Assembly: GCF_963678635.1 (NCBI RefSeq)
Contig: NC_087065.1
Coordinates: forward strand, 17,102,458-17,166,457
DNA: 64,000 nt
From: Symsagittifera roscoffensis
Taxonomy: Eukaryota; Xenacoelomorpha; Acoela; Convolutidae
Reading direction: 5' to 3'
The translations under genes and the position numbers were made by a program. Below are positions 24,651 to 37,014 of the stretch, piece after piece. The notes beneath the pieces were generated by a model, which was not told the origin of the DNA, ran no database searches, and saw only the letters and a program-made list of their open reading frames with translations. The first letter of the stretch is position 1. Every line of letters begins with the position of its first letter.

Positions 24651-25524
24651 CTTTGGCTTTGCGACGGTACATTCAAAATTTGCCCAATGCAATTTTACCA
24701 GCTTTATACCATTCATATTCAAATCGGTGGATTTTACCCACCATGCCTTTATGCTTTACTGCCAAACAAAACTGAACAGACGTACTCAAAACTCCTGAAA
24801 GCCATCACCTCTGTCTCTGATAACGCGCAACCATCGAGGATCCTTCTAGATTTCGAACGAGCTGCCGTAAAACGCTTTTACAAGTGCGTTTCCAGAGTCT
24901 TCAATCATAGGCTGTTACTTTCACCTCTGCCAGGCCTTTTTACGCAAAATTAACGAGCTAGGCTTAAAGAAAGCCTATGAAAACAACTGCGAGCTAAGCG
25001 TGGCACTGCGTTTAATACCCGCTCTCAGTTTTGTTCCAACTGATTTAGTGGAACAATCGTTCGAGAGCGTCCTTGAGGAGATTGAGCATGTGGTGGACAG
25101 ATTAGATCTTGAGCAAAGCCTGTCAGATAAAATTGACGAACTTGCCTCATACTTTCAGAGAAGTTATATAAAGGGCGAAACAATAGGGCGAAACAGCAGG
25201 CAACCGTTATTCCCTATGAGTCTCTGGAACCATTCCCAGGAAGCAGCGGAAGGCTTGATACAAACGACAAACGCCGTTGAAGGTTGGCATCTTGGAGTGA
25301 CAGCATTATTTCAAGGGAGCCACCCAAGCCTCTACACTTTCTTGAATAAGATTCAAATGGACTCAACAAACCAGAAGTTCAACATTTTGAAGGCTATGGG
25401 GGGAACACAGAATCAAGGGCGGAAAAAATATCGGGACATTCATGAAAAAATCCAAAACATTTCTAGTAATTTCAACAAAGACCATGTTGTTGTTCCAACT
25501 TTCGATACGAAAGCAACGAAATAA
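24651..25524 (+). pseudogene. Mutator-like (MULE) transposase, decayed
   Basis: Catalytic core of a MULE-type DDE transposase, a cut-and-paste DNA transposon enzyme. The first acidic residue lies in WLCDGTFKICP (about 24672), followed by YQLYTIH and YALLPNKTEQTYSKLL; the second acidic motif is LLDFERAA (about 24843-24866); the glutamate is in NAVEGWHLGVTALFQG (about 25270). The frame shifts between about 24871 and 24889. The N-terminal DNA-binding region is absent. The last 11 codons are supplied by the end of a hairpin-ended repeat starting at 25490, which has replaced the native C-terminus. Typical animal MULE proteins are 400-700 residues, so this is a partial, dead copy. Confidence 0.8.
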
Positions 25525-26018
25525 TTGTGCTCGGGGTGGGGTTTTTTTTTCTTCAGACAAATTTCGACTTTTTAACTAACCATTTTTGACGGAATTTTTT
25601 TATATCATTCAAAAGGTATTGTTTTTTTTTAGCTTAAATTTGACAAGATATTTCACCTGTGATCATTTTTTGTAAAGTTATGAAGGTTTAAAGATTGCCA
25701 TTTTTGCCCTTTTGACCAATTGAGGAAAATTAACGCGCAATATAATTCGCGCTATTAACGCTTAAGCGGAGATTTAATCCGTCTTATAAATTGTTAAAAA
25801 TTGGTTGAACAAAGCTTATTTGGCATAATTGATTTGTTACAAGGAACGAAATCTATCTTTTTGTTTTTTATATGGCGTGTGGGGGGATGATTTTCATAAA
25901 AACTTTCAAAAAAATTTTTTCGATTTTATTTATTTTTCTAAATGTTTTTTTTTGCTGCTCCATAAACCTTAAAGCCAGTAGGAACATTCAGGGTTTCGCC
26001 CTGATACGAGCAGTCTTG
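25490..26018 (-). repeat. Hairpin-ended repeat family, copy C (inserted in the MULE gene)
   Basis: 529 bp in reverse orientation: begins ttgttccaactttcgatacg and ends cgagcagtcttg. The outer hairpins are recognisable but with substitutions, so it is older than copies D-F. It lies directly against the MULE transposase and provides its stop codon. Confidence 0.85.
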
Positions 26019-26566
26019 TTGACTATTTATATGCACTAGCTCATTTAACTCTTTCGTAATTTTTAAATTGTTGGCATAATTTCTACTTAATTGTCGGCAT
26101 TTTGTTGCATTTTAATTGATTTTTAAAAAAATCACCACTTTTTTAACTTATAGCCATCGTACAGGGTTCAAATTTTGAGAGATGATAAAGGCCAATACTG
26201 CAATATTTTTGCTTTTTCCCTCACCCCGCCCCCTATTCTGGGTTACCCACTATAGGGGGTTTAAGGGGTGAGGCAGTACCTGCGGTTTTCTATTTCATCG
26301 ATTTTATACTAAAATTTTTTGACTTCTTCAAGTTTTGAACTCTTGACTTCTTGATTAAGAGTGTTGTGCACTATTAACTATGCTATAGAAGCTTACAAAA
26401 TTAGCAATCAATCTTTTGAAATATTTAACTCGACATGAAAATTGCATTGAAATTGCTTTGAACTCATTTTGATTCAGCGCATGTTTAAATGATTCCGGAT
26501 TTTGTTTCAAGCTTAATTGTTCACAAAAAATTTTTTTCATCTTTAAGCCGACATTATGGGGGCCCA
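26019..26566. other. Intergenic DNA, nothing recognised
   Basis: Mostly AT-rich, with a GC-richer stretch near 26220-26280 containing 'tagggggtttaaggggtgagg'-like text and no coding frame. Confidence 0.35.
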
Positions 26567-26690
26567 AGACTCTGGGGCAAGTTTCATTTTTTTAGATGGG
26601 ACAAGTTGGACAAGTTGTCATCTGGGGCAAGTTGGAATCGGACAAGTTGGGCTGGGACAAGTTGACTCGGGGCAAAATGACTTGTAACTG
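26567..26690. repeat. Degenerate tandem repeat of GGGACAAGTTG
   Basis: The words 'ggggcaagtt', 'gggacaagttg' and 'ggacaagttg' recur about seven times in 120 bp with uneven spacing. A small degenerate minisatellite. Confidence 0.65.
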
Positions 26691-26759
26691 CTTTTTTGAG
26701 CTCTTCTCATGACAGTTTTAATTGACTGCTTGGTCAATAGTTTTGCTTATTTTTTGCAA

Positions 26760-28023
26760 AATTTTGTTGCAATAGGAATACTTTGGCTTTGAGTGGTTTT
26801 TGTTCGGTCCTTTTTCGTCTTTTTAACTAAGCGTTTTGACAAAAATTTATATACCATCTGAAGAAAATTTATGAGCTCGAAAAGCAAAAAATATTTAACA
26901 TGTGATCAGTTATGATAATTTTTTTAAAATTAATTTGGAATAAATAACGCGCATTGTAATGTGTCTATAACACGCGTAAAGACAAGTTGTGGACAAACAA
27001 CGACATTAAATGGAATCCGATTGATTGGCAAAAACACGTTTGTCTCCGGAACTCGCAGACAAAATTGAACTTGTCGGCATTTTGAGTAAGGATCATTTGA
27101 TTGTGGAATCCACAGAGAAAAGTCTCTAAAACATGCAAAAAATTTGTCCGTGGCAATGTAATGGCAGCGACCAAATGAGTTCGAGATTGAGGCAAATCAT
27201 TTGCTCTGTTAATAGAATACGAGACACAAAAAAAATCTTTCTGCTTTGCACTTAACATCAAAGTGTGAGCCATCAATTTGAAACAAAACAGAAAAAAAAG
27301 AATTTTTCAACGTAAAAACTTTTTAATTGACCTTAAAGTGCAGGCAAACCGGGTTTCATCCTGTTATACGAGGGCGGCCTTGATAACAGTCCTAAAACTA
27401 TTAATGCCTTGTCCGTTTGGGATAACTAATGCTTAGCTTATGAGGCAAAAATTCCGAGGCAAAATCAAAAAAGGTTTTCATTTGAATTGAGAGATTTTTG
27501 TGTCGTTACTGCATTAGCAACATTTCACTCAGGTAAAAACCCTTCCACTGATTTTTTGGTGTAAATCCTCTTGTCTAATTATGCCAAAACAAAATCAAAA
27601 TTGCCCCTGAATAGCCTTTCAAGGTTTTTTCTGTACAGTTCGCAGAACTTTTTGACCAAATTATGGTTTGATGCTGGCCAAAAAAGTTTTTTTTTGATAC
27701 TTTGCTAAAAATGCCCTTGTTACAAAGTTTGTTTTTAATTTCAACAATTGTTTCACTTCAAATCATTCCATAGAAATAAAATGCTCGCTTTGAAGAATTT
27801 TTTCATATTGCTGAGAGGGCAACGCGAATTCTTTGTACTTGGTGAGTTATCACGCACAAAAAAATCCTTCCAAATTGAATTAAGGCTAGCACGTTTCACA
27901 CTTTGATGTTGTTCAAAATTTGTAGGTTTTCATTATTTTATTGTACCAAAAACTATTCGATATGAATTAAGGGACAGTCGGAACGAACATTCAGGGATTT
28001 GTCCTGATATACGAGCAGTCTTG
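26760..28023 (-). mobile_element. Degenerate DNA-transposon cluster
   Basis: 26790-26985 is an old minus-strand copy of the hairpin-ended repeat interior ('cgtctttttaactaagcg', 'gatcagttatgataat', 'aataacgcgcattg'). 27781-28023 is a right-end segment like that at 15220-15375, ending in the terminal motif ...acgagcagtcttg. An open frame on the minus strand (26965-27276, 103 codons) lies between; its composition is more balanced than the flanks, but I recognise no domain. This could be one larger decayed element or two nested ones. Confidence 0.4.
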
Positions 28024-31000
28024 TTAGACTTTCAGGCTCAATTGCGTTTGGTATAAAATGGTCCTTATTGATTGTTCTTGATCAAAATGATTTTGAGTAC
28101 TCGACCGTTATCAGAAAGCAGAAACAAATTGGCTTAATCTGATGGGAGGAAATATTTTCAGGCAAATATATGAGGGAAACTGTATCTTAAGTGAAGTCTG
28201 CAATACTTAAAAGTGAAATTTTGTAACAAAATAAGTAGCTACTGAAAATAATTCAAAATAATTAATGATTCTCAATTTGAAGCTCAGCTGAAGCTGAGCG
28301 CCCGCCAAAAGTAGCATTTTTTGATAAAATCATATTTTGGCGTGTCCGTTTTTTAATTTTTTTTTATTGCAAAGCAAAAAATTTTTGACAAAATGTGGGT
28401 CTTATAATGTTTACAAGAGTCGAAAAGTTAATTTAGTCGACCAAAAATTACTGAAACTTTTATGAAAATCGTTGGCCGTGATGTAGACGAGGCCTCAAAT
28501 GATCTTGTTTGATTATTAACTCATCCGCTGTTAATAATCATCCGCTGTTAATTATCATCCGCTGCTGATTATTAACTCAACCGGATAAGTTAGAAATAAC
28601 CCTTTCAATGTTTATTTATCACAGCATGTTCCGGCAACAGACGTTGTTGAAAAAAAAAACATTTGTTGAAACGCTACTTTTACAAATCCTTTTCATCAAA
28701 TAAGTATCAAACAAAAAACTGCCATATTTTGCTTCAAGACGTTCTAAGATTCACATGTGACGTAATTATGATTCGCTCGATCGCTGCTGTCTTTAGTGTA
28801 TATCGGTCTAAAATGTGAAAACTTTCGTCTGCAGCTCAAATCACGCGCTCTGGAAAGGCTTCTAAATGATTTTTCACTCAGCCTTATCCGAGGTTTAGTA
28901 ATACCTGGATTTGCGTGGAAAAAACACTCGAATCAATGTAATAAGTTAGCAAAAATTAATAAGTAATTAATTTATTAATAAGTTAATCAACATTTCTCCA
29001 TAGTTTTGGTGTTCTGCACAGAAACATGCGCCAACTGGATGTATGCTGATGGGGCTCAAGCCTGAGAGAGACATTTTTTCAATCAAATATACTTTTCACA
29101 ATGTTAAGGCCGTTGAATAAATACCGATTTTTAAATACATGCTTTTAATAATTATCTAAGCACATAATACTTGTCATAATAATACTTATCATATAATAAT
29201 ATACTATAATACTTATCATAATAATTAATGGTTATGTACTGATTATATTTTTTGAAAAGTTACGTTTCATGGAAGGTACCGGCGAAGTAGCTCAACACAG
29301 GTAATTTTTCTTCCTTTATCCCTTCAGAGGGATTAATCAATTACCTATGGCAGAACTACTTAATCGATCTCAACCCACAATAAACACGAACAATTATTAA
29401 TCAAATTTCAAGTTGAACGAAAGTTAATTAACACTTTAGAACTTCTATGAACTAAAATATACGACAAACGTGTATTAACTGGACATTTTACCTGATTGTA
29501 TGGTTTCATATCGCTCAGAGATTGCAGGAAAAGTTTTTTCTCGCTGAAAACTGAATAAACTGGAAATTTCAGATTCTTATTCGATAATAGTTATTTTTTT
29601 TTACTCACTGACATCTGTATTTGCTTTCTGTTGAAATCAATTTATAGTTCGCAAAAAAAAAATTCTGCTAGAAAAAGTGACTGAAGATTTATATTTCCCA
29701 AAACTGCAACTGGAAAATGGCAAGTGTCTTCTGGGTGACTGAAATATAAAGTGAAAGAATGATGAAAACAAAATTAAAGGCAAATTGATCTAATTTCCAA
29801 ACTGCTGGTTTCAGTTTAAATCAGCCTAATTGATAAAAACCGCAATTCAATAAAAAAATGAATAATGGAGAATAATAGATCCATTGTTGAAAATATAAGT
29901 TCTTTGTAATTTTTCGGTGTATAGCTAAAATATCTCTCATGTGTGACTTGTTTTAAATTGTGTCACGCATATGTTTTATCTTCAATTATCTGTGTCGATC
30001 TTATGTCTGCCGAAGTTTTGGCCAACGTGTTTAAAACATGGTTTTTCTTCGCTCTGGCGCCAATAATAGAAAAAGTATCAATAAACTTATTTATAATTGC
30101 GTTAAGTAGATCTGCATTTTTTCTTTTTCTGAGTTTTTTATTTCCAAGTTAACTGTGTTCAACAGATGGTGTTTTGAGTTAACAAAAGACTTCTCAATAT
30201 GTAAGCAACAAATCAACAGATGAATGTTACATTTAGGAACTAGTTTAAAGTCTACTTATCATTATGACTAAATACACTTTTAGTTATAGAACCACTGTAT
30301 AACAGAAACAGAAAAAACTTGCATGAAAATTGATAGGAAAACAAAAATCGAAAAGTTTTTCAAAAGAAGTTTTTGAAAGAAACACGAGTTGCAAAAAAGC
30401 TAGCCAATTATTAAATAAAGCAATCATCATAAATCTTCAAAGTTCTTAACACAAATCATTTAAACAAGTTTTCGGGTCTGAGGTCCACGAACCAATTTGC
30501 ATGACTAAAAGATTTACCCAAATTTTCGTGAAACGAGAGATATATTGGCACTTTTTAGGCCCATCACAGTTATGTCGCGAAATGATATTTCATGATGATA
30601 GTTAACAGAAGAAAAGTATAAGACTAACTGGAACTGCAATGCTTTGTGGTGAAAATGTATCATCCTTATTTAGACTTATTTTTGGTATATTATCTGGATA
30701 ATCGATGATCCTGGCAAATTATACCACGTGAAGGATTTTTAACCCGGGGAAAAGAAACTCTATTATAATCTATAATAATCGATTATAAGTCAATTTTTTG
30801 CCGTATTTTGTGGGGCTCGGCATGAAGTCAAAGAATAACAAAAAAACGTACTTTAATTTAAAAAAGTGGTTGAATTTAATAAAACTGAGATATTGATTAA
30901 AAACCTAAAGTAATAAACTTAATTTGGATTATGATTGAGTAGGAATGCATTTTTCCTTCGGATTATGATAGCATCAGAATTCATTTTTAATCACTTGTAA

Positions 31001-32025
31001 TTGATTTTTTTTTCAACTTTTCTAGAGTTAGACTATGAAAATCCAATTTAATCGAATATTAACTATGAAACTCCACTTTGAGTAAAATTTAACCGCAGAG
31101 TCCCCAGATATCAAAAACTTATATAGAGCGCCCTGAAGTAAATAGTTAAAAAAAAACTTCAAGTGATTGTTGTTCAATGCGACTCATAGGATGATTTCTC
31201 AAATAAAAATTTGAAATCAATTTCAGTAAAAAGTATTAACAAAATGAACTTTTCGTAAAGTTTCATACAATTTCATAGACCGAATTTCAAATTGTGTGGA
31301 ATTAACAAATTGAGCTTTTTTACGCATAACACAAATTTTTATAACTACCATTTTTTGCCATTCTCAGGAAAAACAAGTTTTTTGCCTTGCTTTTTTCACA
31401 CTAAAGAAAATGCAAGAAAATGATCTAAGAAGATGATTTGATCTAAGAGACTATAACCAAGGTTTTCTATCATAAGAAAACCCAGAGTGTAAGGGGCAGT
31501 TATCACACAGATACACTGCATTTCAAAGAATTAGCCGTGTAAGTTAATGTCAACATTTCAGTGCTATATTTGCTAAAACTTTCACATTCATCAGAAAATG
31601 GATAAAAAATTCTTTAACTCAAAAGTTTTTTATGGATAAAAAGCATACTATATATTTTTTATATATGAAATTGTATGATGAAATTTTTTTTCTGTTCAAA
31701 AGATTTTTTCTGATGCCAAAGTTGCTCTAAAGTCACCAAAGTTCCCACTAATTTGTTTTGTTTCAGTTGCAGACCAATTTATATTAATTTTCAAAAAAAG
31801 TTTTCATTGAAAAACGAAAAAAAATTACAGATTTTTTCATAGAACCCTTTATGAAAAGGTATGACAAACTCTTTTCTTGTTTGGACTTCATATCGGGCCG
31901 TTATCATTCTTATTGCAATTTCGAAGTTTTCGCTTTATTGATCTTTTGTGGCGCGGTTTAGTAAAATTGTTGTACTCCAAATGCACTTCTTACGTAGCAT
32001 GCACTTCTCCAACTTAAAGACAAAT
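28024..32025. other. AT-rich intergenic DNA with small repeats
   Basis: No gene. At 28519-28575 a unit like 'tcatccgctgttaataa' is repeated three times. Around 29160-29230 there is an 'ataatacttatcat' cluster. At 30745-30795 a patch of TTATAAT-type words resembles the AT-rich inverted-repeat elements at 968 and 10293. The rest has no recognised signal. Confidence 0.4.
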
Positions 32026-32900
32026 TTTTTTTCCTGAATAAATCAATTGAGCCAAAATTGATTCACTTAAAACAAAGCTTGTAAGAAGACTCATTACTGA
32101 CCTACAAATACTTTTCATCATATGTGATTATAAAATTAAATAAATGAAACTTTTGTGTGTACATCTAAACACGGGGTTGTCAGCATTCTGAAAATAAACT
32201 AAGATCTGACGTTTATTTCATTACAACTATTCTTTTTTGCTGACAAGTTTTTGAGTCGTTTCCAGATCAAAATCATTTTCGAAAGTTTTATCTAATAATA
32301 TTAACAAATCAATTTTTGTTCAATTGTTCCATACACTTGTTTCTGACTGCAGTCGTTTTTTTTAGTTGCAGATGAATTTCTAGAAGTTGGAAGGAACTAA
32401 GTCCTCCGATGATTTTTTAAAACTGCTAATAAGTCTATCGAATGACTTATAGAGGAAAAGTTTTTTTTCTTGAAAAAATCAATTGTATTGCAATTGAACT
32501 TCAAAAAAATTCAATGTTTGGGCCAAAAATGATTCACTTAACACAAACAACAACTAATTGGAAAAATCCTTACTGATCTTAATGGTTTTTTCACAATATG
32601 TTAACACAAAAATGAATAAATGAAACTGCTGTTCTCATAACTTTTTCTTTACATCCAAACATGGGGTTTTCGGCATACTCAAGAGCAATTAAGATCTGAC
32701 GTTTATTGTGTTCCTCATTTATTTTTTGCTGTAAACATTTGAGTCGTTTCCAGTTCAAAATCATTTTAGAAATTCATTCAAGATTTCGTAAAGTAATTCT
32801 TAACAAATCGATTATTTCGTACAACCATTCAATACACTTTTTTCTGTCTGCAGTTTTTTTTTGCAGATTAATTCCGAGGAGTAGGATGAAACTACAGCCT
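32026..32900. repeat. Diverged tandem duplication, period ~490 bp
   Basis: Matching landmarks occur 490 bp apart: aagatctgacgtttatt at 32201 and 32691, 'gattcactta' with 'acaaa', 'ggggtt.tc.gcat.ct', 'gagtcgtttccag.tcaaaatcatttt' and 'tctg.ctgcagt'. Divergence is substantial, so it is an old segmental duplication. No coding. Confidence 0.65.
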
Positions 32901-33912
32901 AAGATTTTTTGTTTTTACTTTTCTAATTAGTCTATCAAAAAGGTGACAGAGGATGGTTTGTTAAAACTATATTGTTAAAGCTTTTCCGGTTTTGTGGGAT
33001 TTCATTTTTTTTCAAAAAATTTTTACTCTGTCAGCAAACTATAACCTGTACAGATTAGTTCTGAGATATTTTGAGCACAGCTCGGATTTAGTTTATCAGG
33101 ACAACTCTTGAATGTAGGAATAAAATTGGGAAATAAAAATTTGTTTTTCTCAAATTGGATTGAGTTTAGACAGTAAGTGACGTGTTCAAACTCGCTCAGA
33201 AAACTAGCAGAGTTAAATTTCTCTGTTTCTCATTGTAAACCATTCGCAAAAAAGCAGTCCAGGTTTTCATTTTACGGGAACAAAATGTTTATGTAAAAAC
33301 GAGCTAACTTAGCTTTTAAAGCAAAAGTTACGCCAAAACAATGGGTTTATTTGTAAACCAAATTATATCAATGCGAGTTTCTAATAGAGCCTAAAACAAG
33401 TTAACAAGATTGGAACTCTAAAGAAATTTCTGCAAAATATTCAAAAACTGTTTTAAAACTGAAAATGAACTTTTTTCGAAATCAAACAAAAATAAACTTA
33501 TGTAAAACAAAACTTAGAAGATCATAACTCTCTCAACAGTTTTAATTGCATCAACTAAGGGGCTCATTGTGATTTATTTTTAATTGCAGTCGAGCAAATG
33601 TTTTTAGCGTAATTTTGGGCTGACTAAAAAAATTTTAAAGCTGATTGTTTTAGGTGTAAACATTGACCAAATTTCACTAAATGAATGGAGTCGTAGTAAA
33701 TTTGTTAAAATTTTAGACTATTTTTGCTTTCATATTTTTTTCCAAGATTAAAAAAATTTGAAGAAAACTAATCATTATTTTTAAGATTATATGTTTTGTG
33801 CGGACAGTATAAAACCACGTTATTTTAGTGCCAATGAAAGGAATATATCGCAATTTCATTTTACTTCCAACAGTTCTTGACGTAATTTGTTGTAGCCGGT
33901 TAGCGAAAAACC
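32901..33912. other. Intergenic DNA, nothing recognised
   Basis: AT-rich without coding or repeat signal up to the LTR relic. Confidence 0.35.
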
Positions 33913-34045
33913 CATAGATTAATATAGATAAAATACACCGTCTCTTTGTCTCAATTTTTTCTTGGATAGGTTCGTGCAACTTCTTAGCCTAACAATGATT
34001 TCAATCTTACTCATATTTGTTAAGTCTATTAAGCCCTAAAAAACT
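33913..34045. repeat. Old LTR relic of the 18.8-kb retroelement family
   Basis: Matches the LTR core in order: 'catagattaatat', 'acaccgtct', 'ttcgtgcaacttcttag', 'aatcttactc'. The rest of the LTR is unrecognisable. No internal element sequence is attached, so it is a decayed solo LTR or remnant, far older than the element at 37015. Confidence 0.6.
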
Positions 34046-34309
34046 GGTAAAAGCTAGTAGTTGGAGGTAATTTTGTTTTTGTAGACTCCGAAAGTGTTCT
34101 GATTGCGAACAGTCACTTTTGTTTGTGATAAACATATAGGTTATTTTTGGAGTATAGTTGCTTGGTAATGAGTACTTTACAATCATATTCCGTACAAAAT
34201 ATACAAAGTGTGGAGCAATATTTTCATAAGGAAACTCTAAACGGTTTGTCTATTTGGTGTTTATCGAACGTTTTTATATAATATGAATAGGTTTTAGAAA
34301 CGTTCTTCT

Positions 34310-34430
34310 GCATGGTCATTTTTGTTCTGGCCATTTGAAAAAGGGGAGGAACGTTGTATTCGGGTGTGTTTTACTTTTTTTAATTTATTTTTTATTATGA
34401 TAAAAAATCAGGAATCACAAATAGTCATCA
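34310..34430. repeat. Dispersed repeat, matching 60795-60885 inverted
   Basis: The phrases 'ggaggaacgttgtattcggg' and 'aaatcaggaatcacaaa' occur here and, on the opposite strand, at 60795-60885 (gaggaactttgtattcgggt). About 100 bp, no coding. Family unknown. Confidence 0.6.
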
Positions 34431-35111
34431 GAGTAGGTTAAACGATTTATAATTTTAAAGCCTTCTCAGCCGTATTCTGAACGACAAAAAGAAATTTTCA
34501 AAAAAATCTTAATATCGAGAAATGCAGGTTTGAAATTTTTGATTTTTTTGTCTAATTTCAAGCAAAAAAAGCGAGCGAGAAGACTTATTTTGTCTTTCCA
34601 CCAAAAGAATTTACCACAATTAATCATCGAAATGGAGAAAATGATTCTCATTAAAAAGCTCTTCTAGCCTTAATTTCAACGATATTAAAAACGGTGTCGA
34701 AAAAAATGATTTAAAGTTTCTGAGTTTCAGTTCAACTTCGAGCGAGTAATGCAAGAAACCGTTTTTTAATAGAATGATAAGCTAGGCTCTAGTAAAATTA
34801 TTTTAAGCGCGGTTTATTGAATAAAAATTTGAACAATTAGAAAAACATCTGCAAAAAATGTTAATAAAAAATTTAAACTGTTTAAATGATTTTTTCTTTT
34901 CGCAACTTTTGCAAGATATTATGTTAAATTTGCCTGTTCTACTTCGATTGTCAACCATACCTAAGTCCTAAGCTTTCGTCAGATCCTTTCATCACACCAC
35001 GTTTAAAAAACGAACCTAATTTGAAAAAAAAAATTTTTGTTTCAAAATGGTCGGAACAATCTGTGATACTTGCACAGCAACCGGCTATACTTGTTTTCAA
35101 TTGGGATCAAA
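34431..35111. other. Intergenic DNA, nothing recognised
   Basis: AT-rich; no coding or repeat signal. Confidence 0.35.
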
Positions 35112-35399
35112 TTATATATTGCATTCTTTTTTATATATAGTCCGTGGGTTCTTATAGATGTGATGTAGTCTTCCAGTGGGATCAGTGCTGAGCTCAACGA
35201 TTATCTTCTGAAAGGTAGATTGAGTCGATCTGTGCTCGGTTTTTCTTTGAGGGTGTCCGGAAAAGATTGATTCATATTTGAGTAGGCGATCCTGTTGGAC
35301 GAGGAGATTGGGCCGGGAAGATGAGCGAAATGGCGTTCTCCTCCCAAACAAAAGAGTCATTTGGTGGTGTTCTGCGCAACCAGAAAGCCCGTGTTCCAT
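35112..35399 (-). CDS. Unidentified open frame in a GC-richer island
   Basis: A 95-codon frame in DNA that is clearly less AT-rich than the surrounding kilobases. The product would be basic (about 16 Arg/Lys) and Ser-rich with no signal peptide, membrane segment or recognised domain. A second Met lies 13 residues in (MTLLFGRRTPF). The other two minus-strand frames are also partly open, so the true reading frame is uncertain. It may be an exon, or a piece of a mobile element. No function is assigned. Confidence 0.25.
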   Translation of the reverse strand: MEHGLSGCAEHHQMTLLFGRRTPFRSSSRPNLLVQQDRLLKYESIFSGHPQRKTEHRSTQSTFQKIIVELSTDPTGRLHHIYKNPRTIYKKECNI

Positions 35400-36179
35400 T
35401 GTTTGCTCATTGTGTCTTCGACCTTGAATCTTGATTGCTGACGTTTTTAAATTTTTGAAGACGTTGAATTTTGTGAAAATTAGGAAAATTATTTCAGCAG
35501 CTTTCTAATCAATTTAATTTTATAAAGGTGTGATTTTTGGTTTCAAAACTTTAGTTTCTTTTTGAAAATTTTTAGTTTCTTGAACCACCGAAGTATCAGG
35601 CCATTGTTATAATTTCATGATTTTCTGAAAGAAAAAATTTTCAGGTACAACGAGTACTTTCTACCTAAAAAGATGGGATCTCTATGAAAGTACGAAGTTT
35701 GTACGAATATGAACAAAAAAACGACAAGACATCTCATTTTTAGAAGTTTTGCTAGATACAGAAAAATAAAAACCATAGGATATAATAAAAATAAAATTTT
35801 GGCGTGACAAGTTTGTGGCATAGAATGCTATAATAACCAAATTCAAAAGTTATTCTGTATGAATTACATTCAACTATAATGGATTTTTAAAAAATGATAA
35901 TCTCTTAGAAATTATTTCGGTTGAAATCATACATGAACCCTTTAAACAGTAAACAATTTAAACCCAAAAAAGCAAAAATACCGAATATTCCTCAGTTAAT
36001 TCGGGGATTCCTATAACAAATAGTGTCGGGGGTTCCTCGCAAAAATTGTGTTCTGCCATTTTTAATAAGAATTAAACGAAGATTGAATCCCAGTTTTTTA
36101 AAAAAAGGGTTCACGAAGACCATGTTTAGGCACTTTGTTATGGGAATCCTCTGGCGTGAATCAGGTTTTAATCCGGGTT
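35400..36179. other. Intergenic DNA, nothing recognised
   Basis: AT-rich; no coding signal beyond short chance frames. Confidence 0.35.
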
Positions 36180-36690
36180 CAAAAATACCAGAGAGGCGTC
36201 GTAATGCTTTTAACCATTTTTCGACGCCTCTCTGGTATTTGTGTCTTCGACGCCTCTAATTTTTCGACGCCTCTAACCATTTTTCGACCACTGCGACCAA
36301 TTTTTCACACCATGCTGGGGATGATTTTCAACCGCAGAGATTATTTTTTCGACCTTGCTGCGACTATATTTTTGACTGGCGCGGCTAGTGTTTCAATCGC
36401 CGCAATAAATTATTCAACTAGGCCGCGACTAATTTTTCGACCGTCGCGAATACTTTTCGACCACTGCGACTAATTTTTTGACCGCGGCGACTTATTTTTG
36501 GACCACGGTGACTAGTTTTCCGTCCGCCGCGACTAATTTTTCGATCGCCGCGACTAATTTTTCGACCAAACCGTGACTAAATTTTCGACAACCGCGACTA
36601 GTTTTTCGACCACTGCGACTAAATTTTCGACCGCCGCGGCTAACTTTTCTTCGGTCGCACCGGTCGCGGTCAACTTTCCTTAACCGTGAA
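36180..36690. repeat. Minisatellite, 21-bp unit CGACTAATTTTTCGACCGCCG
   Basis: About twenty degenerate units of CGACTAATTTTTCGACCGCCG in tandem, with CG dinucleotides at fixed places. The period of 21 keeps frames open, and on the minus strand it reads as a heptapeptide like RKISRGG, which explains the 121-codon frame at 36492-36857. A second motif 'ataccaaattttggtcgcg' repeats at 36720-36810. I regard it as non-coding. Confidence 0.8.
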
Positions 36691-37010
36691 TTACCAAATT
36701 CACTTTCCTTTCTTTTGTATTTCTTCGAAATACCAAATTTTGGTCGCGGTGGTCTAAAAATGTCCATTTTCGGTCGCAGCAGTCTGGAAATACCAAATTT
36801 TGGTCGCGACCGTCTGATCATAAAACTACAACTTCGACACGCGAAGAAAAACACCACAAGCTCATTTTTAAAATAGCTGAATGATAATTGGACAACAAAA
36901 AAGTCAAAATGTGAATCGCGACCAATAAAAATTCAAAACAAGAACGCTCTCGAAAAAAAATGCGGTTGAATCGTATAAACTAGAGCGGTAGCAATTTTTT
37001 TCACAGTATC

Positions 37011-37014
37011 AGAT
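37011..37014. other. Target-site duplication AGAT (3' LTR side)
   Basis: Four bases repeated at 55807-55810. Ty3/Gypsy integrases of the errantivirus group make 4-bp duplications. Confidence 0.85.

Noticed and set aside
36492-36857. 121-codon basic frame on the minus strand
   Set aside because: It is produced by the 21-bp tandem repeat and a second repeated motif; no independent coding support.
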